NCBI RefSeq assembly: GCF_900078315.1
Contig: NZ_FKBS01000029.1
Coordinates: forward strand, 481,654 to 545,653
DNA length: 64,000 bases
Reading direction: 5' to 3'
Source of the DNA: Bordetella ansorpii
Lineage (GTDB): Bacteria; Pseudomonadota; Gammaproteobacteria; Burkholderiales; Burkholderiaceae_B
Positions 37,404-46,280 of the stretch are shown one piece after another. Positions within the stretch are counted from its first letter, which is position 1. Every line of letters begins with the position of its first letter. Position numbers and translations under genes: made by a program. A model generated the notes under the pieces. It was not told the DNA's origin. It ran no database searches and saw only the letters and a program-made list of their open reading frames with translations.

Positions 37404-39077
37404 ATGAGCACAAGCACCCTGGCAGGGAATTCCTCCGCGCAGCCGCGTCCCATGACGCGCGAAGAGCGACGCGTGATTTTCGCGTCCTCGCTCGGCACGG
37501 TTTTCGAGTGGTACGACTTTTACCTTTACGGTTCGCTGGCGGCCATCATCGCCGCGCACTTCTTCTCGGGCGTCAACCCGACCGCCGCCTTCATCTTCGC
37601 GCTGCTGGCCTTCGCCGCCGGCTTCGCGGTGCGCCCCTTCGGCGCGCTGGTGTTCGGCCGCCTGGGCGACCTGGTCGGCCGTAAATACACCTTCCTGGTC
37701 ACCATCGTGCTGATGGGCCTGTCGACGTTCCTCGTGGGTGTCCTGCCCAGCTACGCCAGCATCGGCATCGCGGCCCCGATCATCCTGATCGTGCTGCGCC
37801 TGCTCCAGGGCCTGGCGCTGGGCGGCGAATACGGCGGCGCGGCCACCTACGTGGCGGAACACGCCCCGCACGGCCGCCGCGGCTTCTACACCAGCTGGAT
37901 CCAGACCACCGCCACGCTGGGCCTGTTCCTGTCACTGCTGGTGATCCTGGGCGTTCGCGTGCTCATGGGCGAGGACGACTTCCGCGCCTGGGGCTGGCGC
38001 ATCCCGTTCCTGATCTCGGTCATCCTGCTGGGCATCTCGGTGTGGATCCGCCTGCAGCTCAACGAATCCCCCACCTTCCAGCGCATGAAGGCCGAAGGCA
38101 AGGGCTCGAAGGCCCCGCTGACCGACGCGTTCGGCAAGTGGTCCAACCTGAAGGTCGTGATCCTGGCGCTGCTGGGCCTGACCGCCGGCCAGGCCGTGGT
38201 CTGGTACACCGGGCAGTTCTACGCCCTGTTCTTCCTGACACAGACGCTGAAGGTCGATTCCAACACCGCCAACATCATGATCGCGGTCGCGTTGCTGATC
38301 GGCACGCCGTTCTTCGTGATCTTCGGCGCGCTGTCCGACAAGATCGGCCGCAAGCCCATCATCATGGCGGGCTGCCTGATCGCCGCGGTGACGTACTTCC
38401 CGATCTTCAAGGGCATCACGCATTACGCCAACCCCGCGCTGGAAGCGGCCCAGGCCTCGGCCCCGGTCACCGTCATCGCCGATCCGGCCACGTGCTCGTT
38501 CCAGTTCAACCCGGTGGGCACGGCGTCCTTCACCAGCTCGTGCGACGTGGTCAAGTCGTTCATGGCGCGCAACGCCGTGAACTACCAGAACCAGGCCGCG
38601 CCGGCGGGCTCGGTGGCGATCGTCAAGATCGGCAATGACCAGTTCACCGCGTTCGAAGGCGCCGGCATGGCCCCGGCCGACTTCAAGGCCAAGGCCGCCG
38701 AACTCGACAAGTCGCTGACCACCGCGATCCGCAGCCACGGCTACCCCGCCAAGGCGGATCCGGCCCAAACGAACAACGTGATGGTGACGCTGCTGCTGGC
38801 GATCCTGGTGCTGTACGTCACCATGGTCTATGGTCCCATCGCCGCCATGCTGGTCGAGATGTTCCCCACCCGCATCCGCTACACCTCGATGAGCCTGCCA
38901 TACCACATCGGCAACGGCTGGTTCGGCGGCTTCCTGCCTCCGGTGGCCTTCGCGGTGGTGGCCGCCACGGGCAACATCTACGACGGCCTGTGGTATCCCA
39001 TCATCATCGCCGTGATGACCCTGGTGATCGGCACGCTGTTCGTGCGCGAATCCAAGGACAACGACATCAACGCGTGA
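37404..39077 (+). CDS. MFS metabolite:H+ symporter with large periplasmic loop
   Basis: This 557-residue transporter of the metabolite:H+ symporter (MHS) family starts with SLGTVFEWYDFYLYGSLAAI and contains RPFGALVFGRLGDLVGRKYT and GLALGGEYGGAATYVAEHAP. It resembles KgtP/ProP-type organic acid or alpha-ketoglutarate permeases. A loop of about 115 residues between the eighth and ninth helices (about residues 340-455) is much longer than in KgtP and holds a Cys pair (CSFQFNPV...SSCDVV) likely to form a disulfide. The ATG at 37404 has a good ribosome-binding site (GAGGAG). It lies 154 bases after the sensor kinase and may be its target. Confidence 0.93.
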   Translation: MSTSTLAGNSSAQPRPMTREERRVIFASSLGTVFEWYDFYLYGSLAAIIAAHFFSGVNPTAAFIFALLAFAAGFAVRPFGALVFGRLGDLVGRKYTFLVTIVLMGLSTFLVGVLPSYASIGIAAPIILIVLRLLQGLALGGEYGGAATYVAEHAPHGRRGFYTSWIQTTATLGLFLSLLVILGVRVLMGEDDFRAWGWRIPFLISVILLGISVWIRLQLNESPTFQRMKAEGKGSKAPLTDAFGKWSNLKVVILALLGLTAGQAVVWYTGQFYALFFLTQTLKVDSNTANIMIAVALLIGTPFFVIFGALSDKIGRKPIIMAGCLIAAVTYFPIFKGITHYANPALEAAQASAPVTVIADPATCSFQFNPVGTASFTSSCDVVKSFMARNAVNYQNQAAPAGSVAIVKIGNDQFTAFEGAGMAPADFKAKAAELDKSLTTAIRSHGYPAKADPAQTNNVMVTLLLAILVLYVTMVYGPIAAMLVEMFPTRIRYTSMSLPYHIGNGWFGGFLPPVAFAVVAATGNIYDGLWYPIIIAVMTLVIGTLFVRESKDNDINA

Positions 39078-39123
39078 TCTTTTTCCCCCGCCGGGTCGGA
39101 CCGCTGCGCCGACCTGGCTTTTT

Positions 39124-39149
39124 AAAGCTCCCTCAGGGAGCTTTTTTTT
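39124..39149 (+). terminator. Intrinsic terminator after the MFS gene
   Basis: AAGCTCCC-TCA-GGGAGCTT followed by a T8 tract, 47 bases after the stop. Confidence 0.9.
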
Positions 39150-39327
39150 CGTTCGCGGATCGCGGACCAGGAAACGGCAGCAGGAAATGATGGGCGCGAA
39201 ATCGTGCGGGATCGGGGCGCAGGTTCAGGGCCATGTCAGCCCTGCGGATTTAGACTGAGCGCTCAGATCACGGTCTTGCACGACTGCTTCAGGCAAACGA
39301 TCCCCTGCACGAAGCAGGCAGGGCCAT

Positions 39328-39421
39328 ATTCTGACACCGATACCGTATCCCCCGCGAGCCTTTCTTGATGCGGTATTGTGTGCCCCGTACGGCCCGACAC
39401 GATGTGTCGGGCCTTTTTTTT
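39328..39421 (+). ncRNA. Candidate small RNA with its own terminator
   Basis: A perfect stem GGCCCGACAC/GTGTCGGGCC (39391-39412) with a 3-base loop and a T9 tract forms a strong plus-strand terminator. The upstream MFS gene already ends at its own terminator at 39149, so this one must serve another transcript. TATTCT at 39328-39333 with CTGCAC 16 bases upstream could be its promoter, giving an RNA of about 85 bases. ATACCG (about 39346) and CGGTAT (about 39371) can pair to form a second hairpin. I do not recognise the sequence as a known RNA. Transcription data are needed. Confidence 0.4.
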
Positions 39422-39434
39422 GCTGTCGCTCCTG

Positions 39435-39653
39435 TCAGCGGCGCATGCCCGCGCCAACGGCCAGCACGCCCACCACGATGGCGGCGATGCCGGCCCAGGC
39501 GGGAATCGGCACCGACTTCTCGGTCTCAGCCGTCGCCTTCACGGAACCGACCTGCAGCACGGTCTCTTCCGAGGTGTAGTTGAAGCCTTTATAGGCCAGT
39601 GCTGCGATCCCCAGCACGATCAGCACGGCACCCACGATGGACACGGGTTTCAT
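39435..39653 (-). CDS. DUF3185 family small membrane protein
   Basis: This 72-residue protein has two transmembrane helices (IVGAVLIVLGIAALAYKG and WAGIAAIVVGVLAVGAGM) joined by a polar ETVLQVGSVKATAETEKS segment. This is the DUF3185 pattern, a family with no known function. The ATG at 39653 has GGAGAAAG upstream. Confidence 0.85.
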   Translation of the reverse strand: MKPVSIVGAVLIVLGIAALAYKGFNYTSEETVLQVGSVKATAETEKSVPIPAWAGIAAIVVGVLAVGAGMRR

Positions 39654-39805
39654 GGGCTTTCTCCTTCATGGAGTTGATGGTGAAGCGGACAGTACCGGAT
39701 CATCCGTCCCCTGTCCGTCACAGATCGTGTCTCTCGCAACGGCGCGGAAACAGACACGCCTCGGCCCGCAGGCTCGTATAGAATCCACCCTTTTGCCCCG
39801 ACGCC

Positions 39806-40705
39806 ATGTGGTTTAAGAATCTCCGGATCTACCGACTCTCCTCGCCCTGGACGCTCATGGGTGAACCACTCGAGGACGCCCTGTCCGCGCACGCCTTCAA
39901 AAGCGGCAACTCCCTCGACATGCAAAGCATGGGCTGGATTCCGCCGCGCGAGAACGGCGGCCTGGCCCATACCGTCAACAAGCAGGTCCTCCTGTCCCTG
40001 CGCGCCGAAAAGAAACTCCTGCCCACCACGGTGATCAACCAGGTCTCCAAGGCTCGTGCGCAGGAGATCGAGGAAAAGCAAGGCTACAAGCCCGGCCGCA
40101 AGCAGATGAAGGAAATCAAGGAACGCGTCACCGAAGAGTTGATGCCGCGCGCCTTCAGCATCTACCGCGACACGCGCGTGTGGATCGACACCACCAACCA
40201 CTGGCTGGTGATCGACGCCGCCGCCTCGGCCAAGGCCGACGAGGTCATCGGCCTCTTGGCCAAGACCGTCGATCCGCTGCCACTGGAAAATCTGTACGTG
40301 GCGCAATCGCCCGCCTCGGCCATGACCGGCTGGCTGGCCGACGACGAAGCCCCGGCCAACTTCACGATCGACCAGGACACCGAGCTGCGCGCCTCCGGCG
40401 AAAGCCGTGCCGCCATCCGCTACGTCAAGCACACCATCGACACGGAAGATGTGCGCCGCCACATCCAGTCGGGCAAGCAGTGCACGCGCCTGGCCATGAC
40501 CTGGAACGACCGCGTGTCCTTCGTGCTGACCGAATCCCTGGACATCAAGCGCGTCGCGCCGCTGGACGTGCTGAAGGAAGGCGCCGACACCGTCATGCAG
40601 AACGACGACGAGAAGTTCGACTCCGACATGACGCTGATGACGGGCGAACTGGCCAAGCTGATGACCGACCTGGTCGAGGCCCTGGGCGGCGAGAAGCGCG
40701 ACTGA
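39806..40705 (+). CDS. rdgC: Recombination-associated protein RdgC
   Basis: This 299-residue protein begins [11 protein letters not shown] and contains [39 protein letters not shown] and [18 protein letters not shown]-like segments typical of RdgC. RdgC forms a ring-shaped, double-stranded-DNA-binding dimer and restrains RecA in many proteobacteria. In Neisseria it is involved in pilin antigenic variation. A hairpin terminator follows at 40732. Confidence 0.95.
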   Translation: MWFKNLRIYRLSSPWTLMGEPLEDALSAHAFKSGNSLDMQSMGWIPPRENGGLAHTVNKQVLLSLRAEKKLLPTTVINQVSKARAQEIEEKQGYKPGRKQMKEIKERVTEELMPRAFSIYRDTRVWIDTTNHWLVIDAAASAKADEVIGLLAKTVDPLPLENLYVAQSPASAMTGWLADDEAPANFTIDQDTELRASGESRAAIRYVKHTIDTEDVRRHIQSGKQCTRLAMTWNDRVSFVLTESLDIKRVAPLDVLKEGADTVMQNDDEKFDSDMTLMTGELAKLMTDLVEALGGEKRD

Positions 40706-40731
40706 CGCGCCGACGGCATCCCGCCCCATGC

Positions 40732-40763
40732 AAAAAGGACGCTTCGAATGAAGCGTCCTTTTT
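40732..40763. terminator. Bidirectional terminator between rdgC and pyrB
   Basis: AAAAAGGACGCTTC-GAAT-GAAGCGTCCTTTTT is a perfect 14-bp stem with A- and T-tracts on both sides, 26 bases after the rdgC stop and 72 bases from the convergent pyrB stop. Confidence 0.9.
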
Positions 40764-40835
40764 CATTGCCGCTTGCGGCAGCGCAAGCCTCGGAACGGAG
40801 AGCGCCCACCGCTCATGGCCGCGGGCGCACGCCCA

Positions 40836-42134
40836 TCAATCCAGGCCGTGGAACACCGAGTCGTCCGGCCCGATGTGCGACGGGTGCTTCCACGTGACGT
40901 CGCGCATCGAATGCTGCACCAGGTCTTCCACGCCCAGCAGCACCGCGAAGATGGCCATGCGGATGGGAATGCCGTTGTCGGTCTGGCGGAAGATGGCCAG
41001 GCGCGGATCGTGGTTCAGGTCCACGCTGAGGTCGTTGGCGCCCGGGCGGCTGTCGCGCGGCAGCGGGTGCATGACGATGGTGTCGGGCGAGCAGTACGTA
41101 TCGATGATCTCGCGCGAGATCTGGAACTCGGGCGTGTAGCCTTCCCCTTCCTTTTCTTCCGATGCGAAACGCTCTTTCTGCACGCGCGTGGCGTAGATCA
41201 CGTCGGCGCCCGGCAGGCCCTCGGCCAGCGACGCCTTCTGCTCGATCACATTGCCGTTGCGGGTGGCCTTCTCTACGATGTAGTCGGGCATTTCCAGGCC
41301 TGGCGGCGCCACCAGCGTGAACTTCACGCCCTTGTACAACGCCAGCAGCTTGATCAGCGAATGCACGGTGCGTCCGTACTTCAGGTCGCCGACCATCGCG
41401 ATGTGCGCACCGTCCAGCAGCTTGCCCAACCGCGAGAACTCGGTAAGGATCGTGTACAGGTCCAGCAGCGCCTGGCTGGGATGCTCGCCGGGACCATCGC
41501 CGCCGTTGACCACCGGGATGTTCGTGGCCTGGGCGAATTCGGCCACCGAGCCCTGGTCGGGGTGGCGGATCACCATCGCATCCACGTAGCCGCTCATCAC
41601 ACGGCTGGTGTCGTAGATGGACTCGCCTTTTGCCATCGACGAGAACGTGAAACCCGTGGTGTCGCACACCGAGCCGCCCAGCCGGCAGAACGCCGATCCG
41701 AAGCTGACGCGCGTGCGGGTGCTGGCCTCGAAGAACAGGTTGCCCAGCACCGCGCCTTCCAGCACGCGCGACACCTTCTGGCGGCGCGCGATGGGCTGCA
41801 TCATGTCGGCGACGCGGAACAGGTCTTCCACGGATTCACGCGTGAACTGGTCGACCGACAGCAACTGATGCTTGCCTTCGACGGCGATGCGCTCGCGCAG
41901 CGGGCCCGCTTGTGCGCTTTGCGTATACTTTTCCAGCAGATCGCGGTTCTGCACGATTTCGCTGACGAAACGCTCGACCACCTCGGGCATCGCCCGGAAT
42001 TCCTGCGAGCCTTCCGGCAGCAGCCAGGTATCGAGCGCGCGGCGCTTGACGCCGATGCGCGCGGCGAACACGTCGCGGGTCAGGTTGAGGCGACGCATGG
42101 CGTCGCGCAGGAAAGCTTGCTGGGAGATGGACAT
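40836..42134 (-). CDS. pyrB: Aspartate carbamoyltransferase with N-terminal HTH-like extension
   Basis: This 432-residue enzyme carries out the first committed step of pyrimidine synthesis. The ATCase body covers about residues 90-430. It has the carbamoyl-phosphate site FEASTRTRVSFGSAF at about 135-149, the HPSQALLDLYTI segment and the aspartate-loop HPLPRDSRPGANDL. The first ~75 residues are an additional helical domain (MSISQQAFLRDAMRRLNLTR, DVFAARIGVKRRALDTWLLP) that looks like an XRE-type helix-turn-helix, absent from enteric PyrB. The ATG at 42134 has no clear ribosome-binding site. A palindrome lies 24 bases upstream, which suggests autoregulation. Confidence 0.93.
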   Translation of the reverse strand: MSISQQAFLRDAMRRLNLTRDVFAARIGVKRRALDTWLLPEGSQEFRAMPEVVERFVSEIVQNRDLLEKYTQSAQAGPLRERIAVEGKHQLLSVDQFTRESVEDLFRVADMMQPIARRQKVSRVLEGAVLGNLFFEASTRTRVSFGSAFCRLGGSVCDTTGFTFSSMAKGESIYDTSRVMSGYVDAMVIRHPDQGSVAEFAQATNIPVVNGGDGPGEHPSQALLDLYTILTEFSRLGKLLDGAHIAMVGDLKYGRTVHSLIKLLALYKGVKFTLVAPPGLEMPDYIVEKATRNGNVIEQKASLAEGLPGADVIYATRVQKERFASEEKEGEGYTPEFQISREIIDTYCSPDTIVMHPLPRDSRPGANDLSVDLNHDPRLAIFRQTDNGIPIRMAIFAVLLGVEDLVQHSMRDVTWKHPSHIGPDDSVFHGLD

Positions 42135-42157
42135 GGCGCGCCTTGACGAGATAGGTG

Positions 42158-42178
42158 AATATACGCAATGCGCATATT
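42158..42178. promoter_or_regulatory. Operator-like palindrome upstream of pyrB
   Basis: Arms AATATACGCA and TGCGCATATT around a single central A match in 9 of 10 positions. The dyad lies 24-44 bases upstream of the pyrB start and includes a TATATT (minus strand) that could be the -10 element, so binding would block transcription. The extension on PyrB is a candidate binder. Confidence 0.45.
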
Positions 42179-42286
42179 ACGCCTGCACCCCACGAGCGTC
42201 CATTAAAAAAACGCTACCGCGATCCGGCCGCCGATGCGTGTGGCAAAAATGCCTGCGCACCGAGCCACCGGCCCGGCGGGCAGCGC

Positions 42287-42736
42287 TCAGATAGCGCCGC
42301 CTGTACGCAGGAATGGCCGCTGGGCCGGCGCCACCACCTGCGTGTAGAACGCGCCCGCCGGCGAGGCATCGCCGCCGTCATCCACGGGCAGGTCTTCGGT
42401 GAGAGAAGTCCAGCAACCCAGGCCGAAGCCCGCCAGCGCCACGAGATACGCCGCCAGGGCCAGCGCCAGCGCGCCCCTGCAACGCAGGGACACCCGGCCA
42501 TCGGCGCGACGGCGTACCCAGCCCAGATGCGCCAGGAACGCCAGCACGGCGGCCAGGCCGGTGGCCAGCAGACCGATCAGGAACCACGCCAGCGGCACCT
42601 GCAGATCGTCGGGCGGGGCGACGTCGCCGCCCACGATGCCCAGCGAGAAACACGCCAGGGCCAGCGCGGCCACGCCGTTCAGCCAGCCAGCCATGCGGAT
42701 TGCCGCGCCCAACAGCGCGTAGGGAACGCCACGCAT
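42287..42736 (-). CDS. Hypothetical membrane protein
   Basis: I do not recognise this 149-residue protein. It has about four hydrophobic helices (WLNGVAALALACFSLGIVGG, VPLAWFLIGLLATGLAAVLA, FLAHLG, ALALALAAYLVALAGFG) and a soluble C-terminal tail. It follows the lipoprotein gene by 6 bases and is probably co-transcribed with it. Confidence 0.75.
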   Translation of the reverse strand: MRGVPYALLGAAIRMAGWLNGVAALALACFSLGIVGGDVAPPDDLQVPLAWFLIGLLATGLAAVLAFLAHLGWVRRRADGRVSLRCRGALALALAAYLVALAGFGLGCWTSLTEDLPVDDGGDASPAGAFYTQVVAPAQRPFLRTGGAI

Positions 42737-42742
42737 GCCGTG

Positions 42743-43168
42743 TTACTCCATCGCCCTGCAGACGGGCGTGGCGGTCTCGATGGAGCGCCGTGCGGCGGCC
42801 AGCTCTTCCTTGTCCCAGGGCGCTTCGCCCAGCACGCGCACCGTCACCTTGGAATTGGAGGGGCCGTCCATCGCGGCGGTCAGCACCTCGAGGATGCGCA
42901 GCGATTCGCCCTTCTTGAACACCTGGACGGTGTTGGGCGCATCGCGCACGCCCAGCGCGCGCGTGGACTGATAAACGGTGCCGAAACGGTGCGTACGATT
43001 TTCGTGGCAGACGCGCACGTACTCGCCGGCTCGCCGATAGGCGGCCTGATAGTCGGCCGCCACGCTGAAGGTTTCGGAGATGCCCGGCTGCTCGCTCAGC
43101 CCGGTGTTGGCGCAACCGCCAAGCACGCCGGCCACTGTCAGAACGCCGATCCATTGAAATTTGCGCAT
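42743..43168 (-). CDS. Outer-membrane lipoprotein of BPTD_2524 type
   Basis: This 141-residue lipoprotein has signal peptide MRKFQWIGVLTVAGVLGGC with lipobox LGGC and a mature domain with YQAAYRRAGEYVRVCHENRT. It resembles a short lipoprotein family found in Bordetella-type genomes. No function is known. Start ATG at 43168. The membrane gene 42287-42736 follows at 6 bases. Confidence 0.8.
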   Translation of the reverse strand: MRKFQWIGVLTVAGVLGGCANTGLSEQPGISETFSVAADYQAAYRRAGEYVRVCHENRTHRFGTVYQSTRALGVRDAPNTVQVFKKGESLRILEVLTAAMDGPSNSKVTVRVLGEAPWDKEELAAARRSIETATPVCRAME

Positions 43169-43213
43169 TGCTTTTCCTGCCTGCACCACAATTGCCGAAT
43201 TATGCATCACGCG

Positions 43214-43250
43214 CCAAAGACAAGGGCCGCGGCATGCTGCTCGCGGCCCC
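43214..43250 (-). terminator. Probable terminator after the second entericidin gene
   Basis: On the minus strand GGGGCCGCG...CGCGGCCC with a 9-base loop is followed by TTGTCTTT. It lies about 30 bases after the entericidin stop. Confidence 0.5.
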
Positions 43251-43279
43251 AAAACGGCGGCGCTGTCGTGCGCCGGCGA

Positions 43280-43417
43280 CTACTTGTTACGCTCGGCGGA
43301 ATTCTGGATGGCCTGACCACCCTTTTCGATGTCCTTGCCTGCTCCGGACATGGTGTTGCAACCCGCCGTCAGAGCCGTCATCACGAGCAGCGCAACCATC
43401 AGGGCCTTGTTCTTCAT
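43280..43417 (-). CDS. Entericidin A/B family lipoprotein (second copy)
   Basis: This 45-residue lipoprotein has lipobox LTAGC and mature CNTMSGAGKDIEKGGQAIQN, a close paralogue of the entericidin at 18133-18264. A divergent pair in one 25-kb span is unusual for the family, which normally comes as adjacent toxin and antidote genes. Confidence 0.9.
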   Translation of the reverse strand: MKNKALMVALLVMTALTAGCNTMSGAGKDIEKGGQAIQNSAERNK

Positions 43418-43534
43418 GGCTATTCCTTGCTGAAAAGTGGGTGTCGAGCAGGCCGCCGGGCACGCAGCACCTGCTCCGCGCCCCATGCGTGTAACTGCCT
43501 GCCCATCATACGCGCAGCCGGGCCTCGTGGCGCG

Positions 43535-43861
43535 TCATTGCGCCTGCAACAACGGCCCCTGCCAGGGCTCGGCGTCGGGATGGAATCGCGTCTCTTGGAA
43601 CGCCGCCTGCGAGGCGTTCAACAGGCCTTCGTCGACCACCTGCCCCAAGGCTCGCCGGCACAGGGTTTCCATGTCGTCGGGCAGCGACTGGAAGACGCTG
43701 TCCGAGATGCGCAACCGCAGCATGGCAGCCTCGGGCGTACCCTGTTTGCCGATGTGAATGTGCGCGGGAAATCCGTGCGGGCGCCACACGCCGATCTGAT
43801 AGCAGCCCTGCTCGCCCAGGTCGGCAATGTAGCCGGGATGGTTGTATTTGGCAGTACCCAT
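43535..43861 (-). CDS. Hypothetical protein (108 residues)
   Basis: I do not recognise it. It starts MGTAKYNHPGYIADLGEQGC and has GVWRPHGFPAHIHIGKQGTP followed by a helical LPDDMETLCRRALGQVVDEG segment. It is soluble, without signal or membrane helix. The repeated His (PAHIHIG) could bind metal. It has no close neighbours in a shared operon. Confidence 0.65.
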   Translation of the reverse strand: MGTAKYNHPGYIADLGEQGCYQIGVWRPHGFPAHIHIGKQGTPEAAMLRLRISDSVFQSLPDDMETLCRRALGQVVDEGLLNASQAAFQETRFHPDAEPWQGPLLQAQ

Positions 43862-44055
43862 GCAGCCCTCCTCCGGTTGGTCCAGGCACGCCGCCCTTGC
43901 GGCGCGGACGGCTCATGGTATCGCAGGCCGGGGCCAGGCGGTCGCATCGCCAAGGCAGGGAAAACGCCAAACCGGTGAATGGGAAGCCCTGATTGGCCCC
44001 CTCTGATTGGCACCCCTGGATAGAGCCCCAAGTAAGGAGAACGCCGCATGCAGAC

Positions 44056-44092
44056 AAAAAAGCCCCGATTTCGTAAGAAACCAGGGCTTTTT
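44056..44092 (-). terminator. Intrinsic terminator of the initiator tRNA gene
   Basis: On the minus strand AAAAAGCCCTGGTTTC-TTAC-GAAATCGGGGCTTTTTT lies 10 bases after the tRNA 3' end. The stem carries a small number of mismatches and ends in a T6 tract. Confidence 0.8.
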
Positions 44093-44102
44093 CGATAAAA
44101 CT

Positions 44103-44530
<428 letters not shown>

Positions 44531-44584
44531 TGCGTTGCTCCACAAGCATGTTTCGATGGAGACAGCGTACGGTTCCCCGGCCTT

Positions 44585-44680
44585 GCGCAACAGGCACACG
44601 CCCGGTGTTTCTGTAGCGCAACAGCCAGGAAACCCGACCTCTGTTATGGTGGTTTTTCGATCGATCTGTACCTGTTGCGC
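44585..44680. promoter_or_regulatory. Triple GCGCAACAG repeats between DUF2917 and mocR-like genes
   Basis: GCGCAACAG occurs at 44585-44593 and 44616-44624 as direct repeats 31 bases apart (about three helical turns), and again inverted at 44672-44680 (CTGTTGCGC). All three lie in the 177-base gap between the divergent genes. This is the layout expected of a MocR-type regulator's operators. Confidence 0.5.
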
Positions 44681-44707
44681 CCCGCGCCGCGCAGGCATCC
44701 TGCACGC

Positions 44708-46165
44708 ATGGACACCGAGCTTCTCTATCAGCGCGTCGCCGCGCACTACCGCCGCGCCATCGATACCGGCGTGCTGGCGCCGGGCGACCGCCTGCCTTCC
44801 GTACGCACCCTGATGCAATCGCACCAGGTCAGCCTGTCGACCGCGGTGCAGGCCTGCCGGCGCCTGGAGGAAGAGGGCCTGGTCGAGGCGCGTCCGCGTT
44901 CGGGCTATTTCGTGTTGAGGCCACGCCGGCCGGTGCTGGCGCCCATCGCCGAACCCGAAGTGCTGCGCACGCCCGATCCCGCGCAATACGTCGGCATCCA
45001 CGACCGCGTATCGGCCTTCATCGCCAAGTGCGAATCGCAGGGGTCCGGGGCCAACTTCGCGCTGGCGGCGCCACCGGCCGAATTCCTGCCGGTCGAGCCG
45101 CTGAAGCAGGCCATGATGCGCGCGCTGCGCCGCCACCCCGAGATGCTGTGCAGCCGCGTGCCGCCCCAGGGCCACCCCGCGCTGCGGACGGTGCTCGCCC
45201 GGCGCGCGCTGGAGTTCGGCGTGCAGGCCCGGCCCGACGAGGTCATCGTCACGCACGGCTGTATCGAGGCGATCAACCTGGCGCTACGGGCCGTGGCCCA
45301 GCCGGGCGACGTGATCGCGGTCGAATCTCCCACCTATTTCGGGCTGCTGCAGGTGCTGGAAAGCCTGGGCATGCGCGCACTGGAAATCCCCACGCGTCCC
45401 CAGCACGGCCTGTCCGTGGATGCGCTGGAACTGGCGTTGCAGGCGTATCCCGACATCCGTGCCGTGGTCTCGATTCCCAACCACCACAACCCGCTGGGCT
45501 GCGTGATGCCCGATGCCGAGAAGGCACGCCTGGTCGCCCTGTGCGAACAGCGCGGCGTGCCGCTGATCGAAGACGACACCTACGGCGCCCTGGGCGACCA
45601 CGGCGCGCCGACCGCGCTCAAGGCCTGGGACCGCACCGGCAACGTCATCTACTGCGCCTCGATGCACAAGACGCTGGCCCCCGGCATGCGCCTGGGCTGG
45701 ATGCTGGGCGGGCGCTGGCGCCGCCGCATCGACATGCTGAAGTACGCGCAAAGCCGTCCCAACGAACCGCTGGGCCAGGTCGCGGCCGCCGATGTGATGA
45801 GTTCGAAGTCCTTCGACCGGCACCTGGCGCGCCTGCGCACCCGGCTGCGCGCGCAGCGCGAAGAGATGGCCGATGCCATCGCCCGCTACTTTCCGCCGGG
45901 CACGCGGTTGAATACACCCTCGGGCGGCATGCTGCTGTGGGTCGAACTGCCTGCCGGCACCTCGGGCACCGCCGTGTTCGAACGCGCCTTGCGCGATGGC
46001 GTGCGCGTGGCGCCCGGCGCGATCTTCTCGAACTCGGAGCGCTACGAGCACTTCCTGCGCGTCAGTTTCGGCGAAGCCTGCACGCCGGCCACGATCCGCG
46101 CGCTGCGGCTGCTGGCCGACGCGGTCGAGGCGGAAATGCCCCGCACGGCGCGCGCCGCGGCCTGA
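44708..46165 (+). CDS. MocR/GntR-type aminotransferase-like regulator
   Basis: This 485-residue protein has a GntR winged helix at about residues 1-75 (LYQRVAAHYRRAIDTGVLAP, GDRLPSVRTLMQSHQVSLST, EEGLVEARPRSGYFV). A fold-type I aminotransferase domain follows, with the PLP-binding Lys in YCASMHKTLAPGMRLGWM at about residue 322. MocR proteins use PLP as an effector. No enzyme gene is adjacent that would reveal the pathway. The divergent DUF2917 gene is the probable target. Confidence 0.92.
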   Translation: MDTELLYQRVAAHYRRAIDTGVLAPGDRLPSVRTLMQSHQVSLSTAVQACRRLEEEGLVEARPRSGYFVLRPRRPVLAPIAEPEVLRTPDPAQYVGIHDRVSAFIAKCESQGSGANFALAAPPAEFLPVEPLKQAMMRALRRHPEMLCSRVPPQGHPALRTVLARRALEFGVQARPDEVIVTHGCIEAINLALRAVAQPGDVIAVESPTYFGLLQVLESLGMRALEIPTRPQHGLSVDALELALQAYPDIRAVVSIPNHHNPLGCVMPDAEKARLVALCEQRGVPLIEDDTYGALGDHGAPTALKAWDRTGNVIYCASMHKTLAPGMRLGWMLGGRWRRRIDMLKYAQSRPNEPLGQVAAADVMSSKSFDRHLARLRTRLRAQREEMADAIARYFPPGTRLNTPSGGMLLWVELPAGTSGTAVFERALRDGVRVAPGAIFSNSERYEHFLRVSFGEACTPATIRALRLLADAVEAEMPRTARAAA

Positions 46166-46199
46166 ACGCACCCGGACTGAGCACGTTTCCCAAGCCTTT

Positions 46200-46269
46200 G
46201 AACGGAAAGCGCTTTTCCGTTCTGTCAGAACACTATCCCAAGACTTGTCCACAGAAGCTGTGGGCAAGT
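46200..46269. terminator. Two stem-loops between convergent genes
   Basis: AACGGAAA-GCGC-TTTTCCGTT at 46201-46221 and a 12-bp stem ACTTGTCCACAG/CTGTGGGCAAGT (one G:U) at 46243-46269 follow the MocR stop at 46165 and precede the convergent gene at 46281. Neither has a good U-tract. Both probably reduce read-through. Confidence 0.45.
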
Positions 46270-46280
46270 CGGGCTGGCGT

